Position numbers and translations under genes: made by a program. The notes beneath the pieces are model-generated. The model had not been told where the DNA came from and made no database searches. It was given only the letters and a program-made list of their open reading frames with translations. Below, one piece after another: positions 1 through 12,183 of a stretch of 64,000 nucleotides of DNA; position 1 is the stretch's first letter, and every line of letters starts with the position of its first letter. The stretch is from Lanius collurio (Eukaryota; Chordata; Aves; Passeriformes; Laniidae): positions 14,906,992-14,970,991 of the forward strand of contig JACBWW010000015.1 of assembly GCA_020086605.1 (NCBI GenBank), in the 5' to 3' direction.

Positions 1-137
1 GGAACATCACCAGCTTTGAAATAACTGCTTACAGTTTTCCCTTGGAGGTGCAGTCATTTCTCTTGTTTGGAATGGTATCTTCTTAATTTTTTCTAAGGCC
101 ACTAAGGAAGCATTTCTTCTACTTTGTTTCGTGCCAG

Positions 138-781
138 AGCACAGCCACGTTCCCCGTATCACAGCATGTGGACAGATCCCACAGCTGCACCTCCTATGAA
201 TGGGTACTCAAGGAATTCCACAGAAGGCAGCAGTTCAGGAACGAGAACTGCTTCTGGTAAGGCAGAATGCCTTTTAATTTCCTGAAGCTGAAGAGACTTT
301 GACCTATCAAAAATATGCAGGTGTTAGTTGAGGTTCAACAAGCCTCTGGTTTTATTTTACCAGTTGGTGTAGGTGGCATGTAATGATGTCCCTTCCTTCC
401 ATTCCCTATGGAAGTAGAGCACCATTGTGGGGCATGAAATTCCCCACAAGCCTGTGGTGGGCATGGCACCACTAGCATTGGGCTTGCCTTCACTGGCAAG
501 GTTTAAGGCTTTCCCTTCTGATGTGGACTACGCATGCCCTTCTCTAGCAAACATGCACAGACATGTTCTCTGTAGAATGCAGGTTGTCTAATCTGCACGA
601 GCAGAATAGTTTCCAGGCCAGTCAGTCCACAGTTGCTTGCTGTTCCACTTTGTGTGAATATGTTTACCTTGTCTCCCTTGCCATCTTTAGCCTTTTTAGA
701 GCTAGAGTTCAGTGAAAAGGCCATGGGGAAGCTGACTTTTTTTCTTTCTTTGCAGGCTTTGGAGGCACAAAACGAAGATGA
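138..781 (+). CDS. Candidate last two coding exons of an unidentified upstream gene
   Basis: Two exon-like blocks with good splice signals lie at the left edge. The first (138-256) follows a pyrimidine-rich tract ending in CAG and ends at CTG|GTAAGG. The second starts at 756 after a run of T/C ending in TTTGCAG. Joined in phase, one frame reads through 39 codons of the first block, rich in Ser, Thr, Pro and Gly, and ends in GFGGTKRR with a TGA at 779-781. A second frame also stays open through both blocks and ends in a hydrophobic tail at about 870, so the frame is not settled. AATAAA signals follow at 1432 and 3032. I do not recognise the protein. In mammals the genes 5' of REST include HOPX, ARL9 and SRP72, but I could not match any of them. 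The call rests only on splice-site context and open frames. Confidence 0.25.
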
Positions 782-3060
782 AATCCTTGACATTATTACA
801 TCAGAGTGGTAGAACTAAATCTTGTTGTGTACTTGTACTTCTTTTAGTAGTAGTATACTTCAGAAGTAAATGAGGTATGAACGACTAGGCAAAGAATTCC
901 TCACTTTCTCTGTGGACTCTCACTGCTGTTTAGGGTATCACTGGTGCTGGAACATCCACTGTTTCAAATCAGCAGCATGTCATGCAGAAAAAGCTCATCC
1001 AAGTTAAGAGGAATGATGTTACTTGAGGGATTATGGCAATGACAGCCTTACCAGATTTTCAAAGCAGATATCTTACTACTCGTGTTCTGGGTTTAATTTC
1101 ATTTGAGCCAGGATTTCTGGTATTTTTTTCCTCTTTCCTGGTAGTCCAGCATACATAAGGAGGGCTGTTCTTTGAAGCTGCTTTTGTTTGCCTTTGCAGA
1201 ATTGATGTGAACTTTACTTTAAGTGCAGTCAGCTACTCAGATAAGTGTTGGAGTTCTTCCTCAGTGGACAAGAGCAAAACTGTGTATAAAGAGACTAACA
1301 TTAGTGTGTTTGTATCTGTGCTGTGTGACTGTTGGAGCCAAAGTGTGCAGATTTATGGATTGTCAATGTTTTGGAGCTTATCCAAGGTGACTGTGCAAAC
1401 CTATGGGATTTTGTCTCTAAGTTATGGGGTAAATAAATAACTAAGTAGCCTGGAAATTTGGACCTGTTTCTGGAAGACTGAGGTAATTTAAATTCAGGTA
1501 ATTACAGACATTTTGCCTGCATTGAGGCTACAGACTTTCCTTTTAATGGTGGATGTTGGCAATGCTGTGAAAACTTGTGATGTGAATGGTCTGTCCTGCT
1601 ACATGACCTGTCCAGGGTACAGTGAACCAAAGGTGCTCATTGTGAAAGGGAAGGGAATGTTCTTAATGCAAAATGGCAGAATCTCTGAGACACAGCAGGC
1701 CTTGATACTAAGCAAAGAAAGGAACTTGAATATCTAATGGGATGTAAACTTCCCCAACTGTGGTTATTAAAACAAAGTGCTGTCAAAGAGTGGGAAGCAG
1801 AGAGGCCTTGCTTTGTTCTGTGATGATATTTTGGGGCCTCTTGTGAAGTGTCATACAGTTCTTGGGTGATTTACTCTCTCCCAGGAGAGGCATTTCTGGA
1901 TAAAAAGCAGAGAAATTTCTCAGTGTTGTGAGGAGAGATGAAGAGTGAAAAATGGGCTGCTTGATCACCAGCTCTTCTCCAGAGCCATGCTAACGGTGTG
2001 GAAGTGTTTGTGTGTGCACAGCTCACGTATGCTGGCAGCAGCCAGAGAAGCGTTATCTTTCAGCCTTGTGAAAATCGTGTGTCTGGGAACTGATATCCGC
2101 TATTGCAGCAAAGCACTGCTCAGCTGAGACAAGGTGCATCTGCACAAGGAGATTCAGTAGGTCTGCTTAGTCTAAGAAACTGACTCCAGCATAACTCAAC
2201 AGAAAGCAGCCATGTCCATTCATGAGTACAGAAGCTTGTATGGTAACACCCAAGTTTGTTGTGTGGCTGAAGCAACCAAAAGAGAGAAAACAAGAAAAGA
2301 AAACAAAAAAAATATCCAAGCAAACCAAACCAGCAAAACTCAGAAATGTTTACGAAGTCGACAAACAGAAAAAATGGTTCATGAAAAAGTGCTTGTACTT
2401 AAAGTGTTGTTTTGAAGGTATCGAAAGAAATTGATAACTTGAGGGTAAAGTGGCGGTTTGCTTCTCAGAGTTACCTGAGGGTTGGGGGAAAATAACTGCA
2501 TTAATAGCCTGCACTATGAACCTAAAAAGGGAAAGCTCTACCTTTTATGAAAAGAAGTCCATGGTAAATCTCTTACCTTTATGACATAGTGTCGCAAAAT
2601 AATGTATCTTAAATATGGAGTCTTTACTTATTTTTAAGTGTATTCAGGTTAAGCTGGTCACAGTCAATACTTGCTTTGCCAACTAATTGTATAACCATGA
2701 AACTGGATTTTTTTCTAACTGGGTAGTTTGAAGCCAAAGTTTGCTCTCAAATTACAGTATGTTATGAAATGTTTTAGATGTTTTCATTTTTATTTATGTA
2801 TTTATAATTTCTGCATGAAATGTGATTTGGTACATAAATCTGATGAATTACATAGATGCTCAGTCTGTAGGATATTTTTGCCAAGTATTTTTGTCTTTGG
2901 ATCACTCTTGAGGCCTGCAGGGATGGCATTGTTTGTTTTCTCAGAGTTGTCTGTCTCATCATCTACTTCCTGGGTTGTGTAATACCATCCTTTACCCTCA
3001 GATGCAGAGTGGGTAAGCTGTATGTTGTTTCAATAAAATAAAGCAATACTGGGAATAGAG
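782..3060 (+). other. AT-rich noncoding stretch, possible 3' UTR of the upstream gene
   Basis: No coding signal is seen here. If the two exons to the left are real, this would be the 3' UTR, with possible ends at the AATAAA at 1432-1437 or the overlapping pair of AATAAA hexamers at 3032-3042. Short ORFs in the stretch are lysine- or cysteine-rich and have no protein-like character. Confidence 0.25.
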
Positions 3061-6000
3061 TTATTGCATTAAGTTTTCAGTAACAAAACACTGAACCCCT
3101 GTAAGGGAACTGAAGGCTTTCTTGTAAATCAAGGTTTGGGATCTGAGTCTGCAGAAAAACTCTGCTATGTCAGCAAATTCCTGCTCTTACAAGGTGGTGA
3201 GCTGAGCCCTTCCAAAGAATTTATGATCACTGCTGCTGTTCCTGGTTGTGGACAGAGCAGAACTCTGCACAGGGATAACCCAAGCTGATGTATTGTCTTC
3301 TTACACACAGGACGTGTCACTGCTGAACAGAGATGTGGTCTACGCACAGAGTTCAGTGTCTTGGCAGTTGTAAACTGGGGTTAAACGAGGGCCTGCTAAT
3401 CCTGCTGTCAGTGTTTCCCTCGTCAAATGTTGCTGATGCTCCTGATTGAGAAGAACTTGCGGAAGGCAGCTTAGAGCTGGTATTTGTCAGAGACCTTGAG
3501 CTTCCTTCCTGAACATCAGATCTGGAAGCTCCTAGTCTCCCTTCTGCTTCTGGGTGGGGTTTTGGAAGCATTTTTACAGCAACTTCATAGCTGCAAGGCA
3601 TATGTAAATGCTTAAACTGTTAAATGCTGTTTGTTGATAGTTGCAGTTCTATTTGGCACTTGGGACCAGAAGTGCTCCTACTCCGACAAGGCTTATATCC
3701 TCACACAAAGCTAAAACTCATTACAGAAACGAAACTCCTGGTTTTACAGCTGACTTCCCATGAAGCATGTGATGAAAGGGAAAAAAAAGATAGACACAGA
3801 TAAGCTTTCTCTGTGCTGCTCTGTCTTGTGACTCAGCTGCCAGGTCAGATCTTGGCTGGTTGTGCAGACTCTCATGCTGTGCACCTTGCTCTTTTCCCTG
3901 GATGCCATGTGTGTGTTTGACTTAGCACCAAGGCAAAATGGTAGGTGGTTGGTTTTAAACATACAATTCCTCTGTGGTCATCACTTTACATCACCAAGTT
4001 CCAAAATGGGAATTAAGACAGGTGGCACAATTTCCAGCACTAGGAGCTGTTGCAGAGAGAAATTACTGAAGTAAAGTAACAAGCAATACCTACCTGCCTG
4101 CACAGCTGTCTCAAAGCTGAAACTGCAGCACTTGCACATAGACTGTTGTGCACTTAGCACCAATTACAAGTGCTGTATTTTTTCTTCCTTACTAAAGCAA
4201 ACTAGTATTCTCAATATTTTCAGAGATAGCCCAGCTGCCCGTGAACTAAGGTGTATGAGCAAACCCACAAAAGTATTAAAATCTCACAGCAAAGCAATGT
4301 GTACCAGCAGTCAATGCTGTTGTCTCGTGTCTAATGAAACATAATGTCAGGTCCCTTGTTTTCCTTTTGTACCTCTTGGGGCAGCTCAGGGTTGAGTGCT
4401 GTGTGGGAGAGGCTCCTTATCAGTTGGCATATTTTGCTGAAACTTTCCTCTTTTGCTTTCCTAATATTGTGTATAGCTGCAGTAGTCTTCACTTTCTGAC
4501 ACCTCTTTTTCTATTGCAACGGGGATTTGCCAATGCTAATGAAAATAATCAGCAGACTCCCTTTATGTGGCCTGTATATCTTATCTCCCACTGTGTTCCA
4601 TCTTACAGTTCCCTCTGTTCCTGCTGGGGTGTCAATGTTTCTTTAGCAAGGAAAGCATGAGCAGTTGTAAAAAGTGTGTTCAGCTGGGAATGGATGGAGT
4701 AGATAGCGATGAAGTCACAGGAGCTGATTGTGAGGCTGTGAACTGACCTTTGTGGGCACTATGTCTGTGGGAAGATTTTTTCAGCTTTCTGTCAGAAAAG
4801 CATTTTTGTCAAATGTACAGTATGGCAGCTGGGGATTGGAGCAGATTAAGGGCTGGTGAACTGGCAGCAAGGAGACCTGAAAACATCATTTCCATCCTAA
4901 TTTAGGAATGACTACAACTTGTATCACCAGGAAGCTGGCCTAGGATGTGCTAGCTCAGCCACTCCACAATCATGCTGTTGCAAATGCTGTAGGTAGATGT
5001 ATGTTCAAAGATACCAGGTGCTTCTGAAAATGCCAAGCAGAAGAAAAGTGACTTGGCTGTGCATCCGTGTTTTCTTTCCTGTTGCAATGTGACTTGGAGT
5101 GAACTGAGAAGGCCAAACATGGGAAGAGCAGCAAGCAACTATGACAAAGAGTAACAAGTTTACATATACAGTAGGCCAAAGTCAGGCTTACAGGTGAAGT
5201 CTGTGTCTTGGTATGTCCTGCCTGCTCGCTCTTCTCACACAACAGCAGGAAACAGTAGGCAGTTCTAATAGCTGTTGTATCAGGATTGTTTTACTGGATT
5301 TAAAAGTTTATCCTGCACCCCTAAAGTTAAGTCCTGCAGACAATTAGCAGTAATATGGATTGACACCTTTTGCTCTGAGGGCCATACCATAATTCAGACT
5401 TCAAACTACCCACTGTGAAATTTGGAGGAGACTAATCACTGCCTGTTTAAAGACCAGATTCTCTGAAGTACTGCAGAGGGAGCTTTTCCTCATTTACTGC
5501 ATTTGCCTTGACTTCCCTGGCACCAAGACTTATGCAGTATTTGCTGTGCAACTTTATTTAGATGTCATTGTGCAGGATCCTGTGATACCTGGCCTTGAGA
5601 TCACAGCTCTGACATTGTTGTTCCTGTAAGCCTTCTTCTGTATGCCTCCTGTGTCCTTGTAATCAGCATGGGGGGGGGGATGTCTTTATTGAGGCAGCAG
5701 TGGAATTACCAGCAATCCAAAACACCTTTTGCTTCTGCTGCCTAATGGAAGTTACTCATCTCCCAGTCAGCTCCTGTAGTCATTTTCATGTCCTTTAGCA
5801 GCTGTAAACATATCATCTGCTTTAACGGACAGACAATTGCAGCTGGGGGAAAAGGAAAAAAAAGTGCAATGAATGTAGATAAAATGTTGAGTTGGAACAA
5901 TTTTGCAGAGCTAACCTTCATGCTGGGACTATTTTATCAACATTGTTCTCCAGGAGTTGGATGAGTACTTTATTGATGTGGATTTAAATAATGGCATCAG

Positions 6001-8273
6001 TGCCTTCTGTGCTGCAAGAGTGGAAGACTTAGAACTGTACCAGGTTTGGTGTTCAACAAAATCAGACCTGTTTGGTGCTCTTTGTAGTTTGATACACAGC
6101 TGGCAAAGAATTGGTACCAGTAAAAGGTTAGATCAGTGCAGAAATTCACATGCTTGCAGCATTGACACAAACAAACTGATCTGTGCTGTTTCTGAAACTG
6201 AGGTGAAAACAATCTCCAGTTAGGCTGAAACAGCTCAGAGTGTTGTTCCTGTCTTTGCTTTATGCTAAGGAGATCCTATTTGGCACAAATTGTCATCTGC
6301 TGCTGACAACTACTGTCAGCATTGAAGTTCTCTTTCCCTTAGGTAGGCAAACCCTGTGTCCTCATCTAGACTATTAGAAAACCAGCCAGGCCCCCTGGGT
6401 CATAGTCCAGTGTGATTCTGAATTGGCAGGCTCGGGTGGTTAATTCTGCATTAACAGGTGGAACGATTTGTTTCCTTTTTAACAAGGAGCTGGGGATTAG
6501 ACTGTAACTAAGTGAATGTGTAGAGAGCTGAAACTGAAAACGTAAGTGAGGAGAGGAAGATCATGCTTGACTCAGGTAATCCACTTTTACTTAAGATACT
6601 AATACATTCCCTTTAGCCCAGCTGATGCAGCTGCTAAAGAGAAGATAGGGTTTGGGCAGATACTGACTTTTAAATTGCAAAACTGCTTTGGACCTAACTG
6701 AGAAACGGAAATTTCTGCAGCAGCTGAGAGAAACAGCATGAACCATCCTCCAAGGGCATTCAGCCGGAGGAGGGGAGAACAGGAAGTCCCACACAGAAAC
6801 CAGTGAGTGTTTCTAGCCTGAACCTGCTACTGAGGCATCTGTTCCTCTCCAGTTTTTGTTTGCTTAAGCACCTGAGAGGCCTCATGGAGCCACGAGTGCT
6901 ACCACTTAGCCTCAGCTTGGCAGACCTCCAAGCCAAGAGGCTGTGGGTGAGGGAGAATTGTGTTTAATGACCTTTGGACAGTATGTCAGGAGAGGCCCAG
7001 GAAGACAGCTGAGCTACAGGAATGTTTCATGCCCTGGAATGACAAATAAATCAAGGGTATGGAACAGTCCGCAGCAAAGACCTTTAAAAAGAGATGTAGA
7101 ATGCTCTGGGGGAGCCAGCCAGCACACTGGACGATGTTCTTGTACACTGTGGCTGCAGCAGGCTGGAGGAGCTGCATCCCATGGTCTGCATGTGACTTAC
7201 GAAGACTCTGTATTGGTTCAGCTTCTGGGTCAGTGCTGGCCGTTCTCTTACTCTCCTCCCAAATGCACGGCCTAATCATACATTTTCACAATCTTGCCAG
7301 TTCAGAAATCATGTGCACCTTGAAACACAGGCAATCTGGTTTATGAAACTTTGTACCACAACATATTCTAAAGACCAAAACTAAAGATGAAAAGGAAAGG
7401 ATTGGGTGATTTTGACTGAGACATTACATGACTTCTGGCTGAAAAAGACCTAGAACTTGAATTCCAGAAACAGGAGGTGTTAATAGCCTCCATCAGAGTC
7501 AGGGTACTGGGATAGGCAGAGCTTTCCTCCGAGGCAGTATGACAGCTCTTACATCATTGTCTATGTGGATAAGGATCTACTTATCCTAAGCACAGCCTCT
7601 CAGCACAGATGGGTAATGCCTACTAAAAAACGCTTTGCCCAGACTGGAAAAGGATGGATCATACTGGGCAGCGTTTTACCCCCAGTAAGAGACAATCCCC
7701 TTCCTTCAAGTCCCCCAGACAAAAGACTGGGGGCAAGGATTACCCTGCAAGGGTGAAGAGGAGGTGGGTTTTCTGGTTCCGTTCTCACCTTCTTGGCAGT
7801 GGTTTATTAGCTCATGATGAGCTACAGAGATACTTGGGAAAAGGGTGAAAAGGGAGACATTAATAAGGGGGGTTTGAGACTTACCTGTGTGTCAAAGGTG
7901 AAGGGCAGCTGTTAAAGACAGCTTTTGTTTCTTTTGTTTTGTTGTTTGTTTTTTTTCAGGCTTCCCATTAAGAAAAAAAAATAAGGACAACAGAAAATTA
8001 ATTTTCTCTGCATAGAGCACTGCATTTTCCATATGTAAAGGAAATGTTAGGCCTTGCTTAAACCTGGGCTTTAGCCAGTGTTGTACTGAGTGATGTCATT
8101 GCACCAGTGAAACCTCTCTTGAAACAGTGCTACAACCCCACAACTTACCCTGAGAACTGAAGGGCAAGAAACACCCTTGGGTGCTTTGTTCATGATAGGA
8201 AAGATGTGTGCTAATGTCATTACAAACAATTAGATGGATGCAAGTATGGGTGTTAACATCTTTGAAATGGGTC
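3061..8273. other. Intergenic sequence without a supported gene
   Basis: Unique-looking, moderately AT-rich sequence. A run of about ten G lies at 5670-5679. One exon-like block at 5954-6043 (30 codons between CAG and CAG|GTTTGG) is too weak to call. No recognisable repeat, RNA gene or ORF of note was found. Confidence 0.5.
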
Positions 8274-8277
8274 TTCA

Positions 8278-8646
8278 TGTCTCTACTAACTTTGGGCAGC
8301 AGGTTTGCTGCAGAGCTCCGTTTGGCTCCTGAAACAGACAAGTGGGTCAGCATAAGCCTGAGTTTCTGAACTTTGGGGTGAAATAGTAGGTTCAAGGGGG
8401 GAATATGTGGGAGGCGGTTTGGGAAGGCTGTACCTTCCTGGTACCTCAGCCAAAGCAGAAAGGAAGAGGGCAACATGTGGCCGGGAGATGGGGATAAAAG
8501 GAGGCTGCGCCCTCCAAAACCTCGAGAGAGAAAACCCTGCAGGCGTGTGCCCCAGTGGACTTTCTTCCTTTATTTGAATAAAGTTGCAAGACTCCTCTGT
8601 CTCTTCTTTGGACATAAACCTCTGCTGTTTGTGGATTTTCCTGACA
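8278..8646 (+). mobile_element. Solo LTR of an endogenous retrovirus, 369 bp, with TTCA target duplication
   Basis: The block starts TGTC and ends GACA and is flanked on both sides by TTCA (8274-8277 and 8647-8650), a 4-bp target-site duplication. Inside are a TATA-like box (GATAAAAGG, about 8494) and an AATAAA at 8577-8582. They are about 80 bases apart, the normal spacing of U3 and R in a retroviral LTR. A U5-like T/C-rich segment follows. No internal gag, pol or env sequence adjoins it, so it is a solo LTR left by recombination. Four-base duplications are typical of class I (gammaretrovirus-like) elements, but the family is not established. It lies in sense about 1.9 kb upstream of the REST CpG island. 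Confidence 0.72.
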
Positions 8647-8650
8647 TTCA

Positions 8651-10106
8651 GACAATAAGTGGGTGTCCTGTGTGGTGCAGTTTTCCTAGCATGGAAAGCC
8701 ACGGCATGGCCAAGTGTTGAGCATTTGAAAAAGCCTGTACAATTCCAGGGGAGTGCACAGAGAGCGTGCTCAGGAAAATGCTCATACACTTCACTGATTC
8801 TTAGGGATTATTTCAGGCTAGTGAAACGATGTTTCTGTTGACTGAACAATTACTGGAGCTGAAGTGGAAAAGTTTTTTAAGTTTTTTTGTTTATTTAAGC
8901 AATATTTTCAACTTTTCTCCTCAGAACAGTTGTGCTAGTGAAAACAGCAAAGGTTGGAGAGCTGGGCTGGAGTGAATGCTGGAAGTTTTTTAGTCTCTTT
9001 TTAGTCTTATCACATGATTTAAAGTACTCTTCCCTTGCTACTGTACAATCTCAAACCCCTTCTCCAGTCCCTGGTACTGCAAAGGTAGAGCTCTTCCAGC
9101 GAGTCACACTTGGGTTGAATATTGCCTGGTTGTCAGAGGGCAAGCTGGTGCTTGCAGCAAGTAGGAGAACAGGCAGTGGCTGCTGTTCTGGGAAAGATAG
9201 GTCAAAGACTCAGTGAAGGAGGAAACAGAGGAAGAAAGGGCTTAATTAAAGAAGGGGTGAACATCCCACATGCGTTTGGCTGAGTGACACTTCCAAGCCA
9301 GTGGGCACAGGAAGCCTGGTGAGAAGCAGGAGCAAGAGAACTGTGGCTTAAATGCAGAGGTGTTTAGCAAAGTTAGGTGGAATTTCTGAACCTGAAGTGA
9401 GTAAGACGCTCTTCCCAGAAGGACTTACTGAGAGTGGACATGCAGCATGGAGTTTGACTTGCTGGGAACAAAGAGGAAACCAAGGGACAGGACTGTGGTC
9501 AGAACAGCTGAGTCCCACCCCACAACCATGTGTTCCATCTAAAGGGGGCTTTCCTCTTCCGTTGCTCTTCCTCTCATCCAGCAATTGTACATTACGTCTT
9601 CTCTCCTCCCCACATAATCCCTGTTGTTGTCAATTAGCCAGTGGCAAAGAGCAGAGGGCTGTTGCTTAAGCAACAGTTGCTCATCCAGGGAACTGTTGTC
9701 AAACACCAGGCACACCATTCCCACCCCTGCCATCGCCCAAGAAAAAGATGTACAGCTCCAAATGCAGTTACACCAGTGCTCCCATATGAGAAAGCCCTTT
9801 AAAAACAGTTTTATGAGTTGTTGTAGCTGCTCGTCTGTTTAGGCTGTGGCACTGTAATTCCAGGCACATTACCCTCCCCTTCCAAACAGTTACTCAGGCA
9901 ACTTTAGTTTCAGAAGCCAGGAATTGCTGCAGAGGATTAGGTGCTGTGTGCCTAGCCCTGACACCCAGCTGCACAGCTTTCAGCTGCAAACTTGAGAGCA
10001 CTTTTTCCCCATCTCTTGGTACCTACTACCTCTCCTTTCCATAGACTGAAATCATGTGGAAGCAACCATGTAAATGGGAACTGTGTAAAGTCTGATGGCA
10101 CAAAAT
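8651..10106. other. Upstream flank of REST, no gene seen
   Basis: Noncoding flank between the LTR and the assembly gap. Short ORFs occur on both strands but none has coding character. Proximal regulatory elements of REST may lie here; none could be named. Confidence 0.4.
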
Positions 10107-10499
10107 NNNNNNNNNNNNNNNNNNNNNNNNNNNNNNNNNNNNNNNNNNNNNNNNNNNNNNNNNNNNNNNNNNNNNNNNNNNNNNNNNNNNNNNNNNNNNN
10201 NNNNNNNNNNNNNNNNNNNNNNNNNNNNNNNNNNNNNNNNNNNNNNNNNNNNNNNNNNNNNNNNNNNNNNNNNNNNNNNNNNNNNNNNNNNNNNNNNNNN
10301 NNNNNNNNNNNNNNNNNNNNNNNNNNNNNNNNNNNNNNNNNNNNNNNNNNNNNNNNNNNNNNNNNNNNNNNNNNNNNNNNNNNNNNNNNNNNNNNNNNNN
10401 NNNNNNNNNNNNNNNNNNNNNNNNNNNNNNNNNNNNNNNNNNNNNNNNNNNNNNNNNNNNNNNNNNNNNNNNNNNNNNNNNNNNNNNNNNNNNNNNNNN
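10107..10499. other. Assembly gap of 393 N
   Basis: An uninterrupted run of N sits exactly where AT-rich flank gives way to extremely GC-rich sequence. Such gaps are common at GC-rich first exons and promoters in bird assemblies. Part of the REST CpG island, and possibly a first exon, is missing. Confidence 0.97.
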
Positions 10500-11170
10500 A
10501 TCTCTCCCCCTCCCGCAGCCGGGCATCGGGTGGGCGCGGCCGCCGTGACCTTGCCGGTACCGAGGCGCTTCCTCCGCCCCGCGCCCCCGCACCGGCGCCG
10601 CTGCCCTGCCCTGCCCGCCGCGGGGGGAGGAGGAAGCCGGGCGTCCCCACCGGCCGGCGGCAGCGGGCGGGCCGGGGGCGGCGCGGGGAGGGCGCTTTGT
10701 GTGGGCAGGCAGAAAATGGCCGCATGCCTGTCAGGCAGGGAGGGAGGGAAGGAGGGAGGGTGGCGGGGGCACGGCCCGGGCCGGCTCCCCCGGCGGATGT
10801 GCGCCGGGCCGCGGGGAGGTCGCCGCAGGGCTGGGCCGCCCCCCTTTGTTGGCGGCCTTGGGCTCGGCGGTGCCCTTGGGCCGGGCGGCGGCCGGACAGG
10901 AGCACTCGGTGGAGTCTGGCCACAGCACCCACCGGCGGGCCCCCGGTGTCTGGTGTGGCGGGAGCCGCGGGGCCCGGCCCGGGGTCACTAGCCTGCCCGG
11001 AGACCCGCCTGGGCCCTTGGACCCCGTTGTCAGCACCTCCCACCCGTCGTCCACACGGTGGGATCCTGCACCACACGTAGGCAAGAGCCCAACAGCCCCT
11101 TCGGGCGAGGAACGAGATCCCCCAGCTCCGGGTTCTGCTTCCCGCTGCCCCAGCACGTCAGCAAAGAGCT
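10500..11170 (+). promoter_or_regulatory. REST: CpG island promoter of REST, likely containing noncoding exon 1
   Basis: GC content and CpG density are very high from the gap edge to about 11.1 kb, unlike anywhere else in the window, with several GGGCGG-type boxes. REST in other vertebrates has alternative noncoding first exons in a CpG island upstream of the exon with the ATG, so exon 1 is expected here or in the gap. A precise start site and donor cannot be fixed from the sequence alone. Long open frames across the island and gap are artefacts of high GC and of reading N as open. Confidence 0.85.
10713..10723 (+). promoter_or_regulatory. YY1-like motif in the CpG island
   Basis: AAAATGGCCGC is close to the YY1 core (AAGATGGCGGC), which often lies just downstream of start sites in TATA-less CpG promoters. 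It would suit a REST start site just upstream. Sequence match only. Confidence 0.35.
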
Positions 11171-11272
11171 TTAGTGCGCTGGTGTTCCCTGGAGGGCTGC
11201 TTCGACAGTACGCAGTAGAGGAGGCTTTTCCACACTCGGGTGCTTACAGGTGTTCCTTTTCTCTTCCAACAG

Positions 11273-12183
11273 AATTACTGCCATGGCAACTCAAGTGCTG
11301 GGACAGTCTGGTGGGAACAGCCTCTTTCCTGGCAGTTCTAATATTGGCATGGCATTGTCCAGTGACATGTATGACTTACAGGACCTTTCTAAAGCTGAGC
11401 TGGCAGCTCCTCAGCTTATTATGTTGGCAAACGTGGCCTTGACGGGAGAAGTTAGTGGCAACTGCTGTGATTACCTGGTTGGAGAAGAGAGACAAATGGC
11501 AGAACTGACAACGGTGGGGGACAGCAACTTCTCAGATAGTGATGGAGAGGGTATGGAAGATACCCAGGCTGCAGAGAGTGACCGTGAGGCACCTGAAAAT
11601 ATGGAATTAAGCTCCCTTGAGGTTCCTAGTGTAGAAACTCAAGGTCCAGCTGCTTGCTCCCCTCCTAAGACTCCCAGTGTGGACAAAGATGTCTCATTGG
11701 AAGCACTGGGTACTCCAGAAGGCACAGAGGACAAGTGTAAGAGCTTGAAGAGCAAACCATTTCGTTGTAAGCCTTGCCAGTATGAGGCAGAGTCTGAAGA
11801 GGAGTTTGTGCATCATATCAGGGTTCACAGTGCTAAGAAATTCTTCGTGGAAGAAAATGCAGAAAAGCAAGCACAGGTGAAGGAGTCTGATTCTTGCACT
11901 GCAGAAGAGGTGGATTTCTCTAAGGGCCCAATCCGTTGTGATCGCTGTGGCTATAACACTAACAGATATGATCACTATCTGGCTCACTTGAAGCACCACA
12001 ACAAAGCAGGGGAAAATGAGAGAGTCTACAAGTGTACCATATGCACTTACACTACTGTCAGTGAATATCACTGGAAAAAACACCTGAGAAATCATTTTCC
12101 CAGGAAAGTGTATACCTGCTCAGAGTGCTCCTATTTTTCAGACAGGAAGAACAATTATATTCAACATATTCGAACTCACACAG
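11273..12183 (+). CDS. REST: REST exon 2: start codon, repressor domain 1 and fingers 1-4
   Basis: The acceptor is a long pyrimidine tract ending in CAACAG (11267-11272); the donor is ACACAG|GTAAGT, close to consensus. The exon has 10 nt of 5' UTR, then 300 full codons and the first base of Gly301. It encodes the N-terminal SIN3-recruiting domain, an acidic linker and zinc fingers 1-4. Reading on past the donor adds only a few residues before a TGA at 12207-12209. Confidence 0.97.

Noticed and set aside
5954..6043. 30-codon exon-like block between CAG and CAG|GTTTGG
   Set aside because: The donor is weak, no partner exon is seen nearby, and the peptide matches no known family.
8286..8789. 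167-codon minus-strand frame
   Set aside because: It overlaps the solo LTR at 8278-8646, has no domain, and runs against the LTR's own signals.
9952..11442. Long open frames on both strands across the gap and CpG island (up to 374 codons)
   Set aside because: They are open because N is read as open and GC-rich DNA has few stops. The protein content is Gly/Pro/Arg/Ala without any domain.
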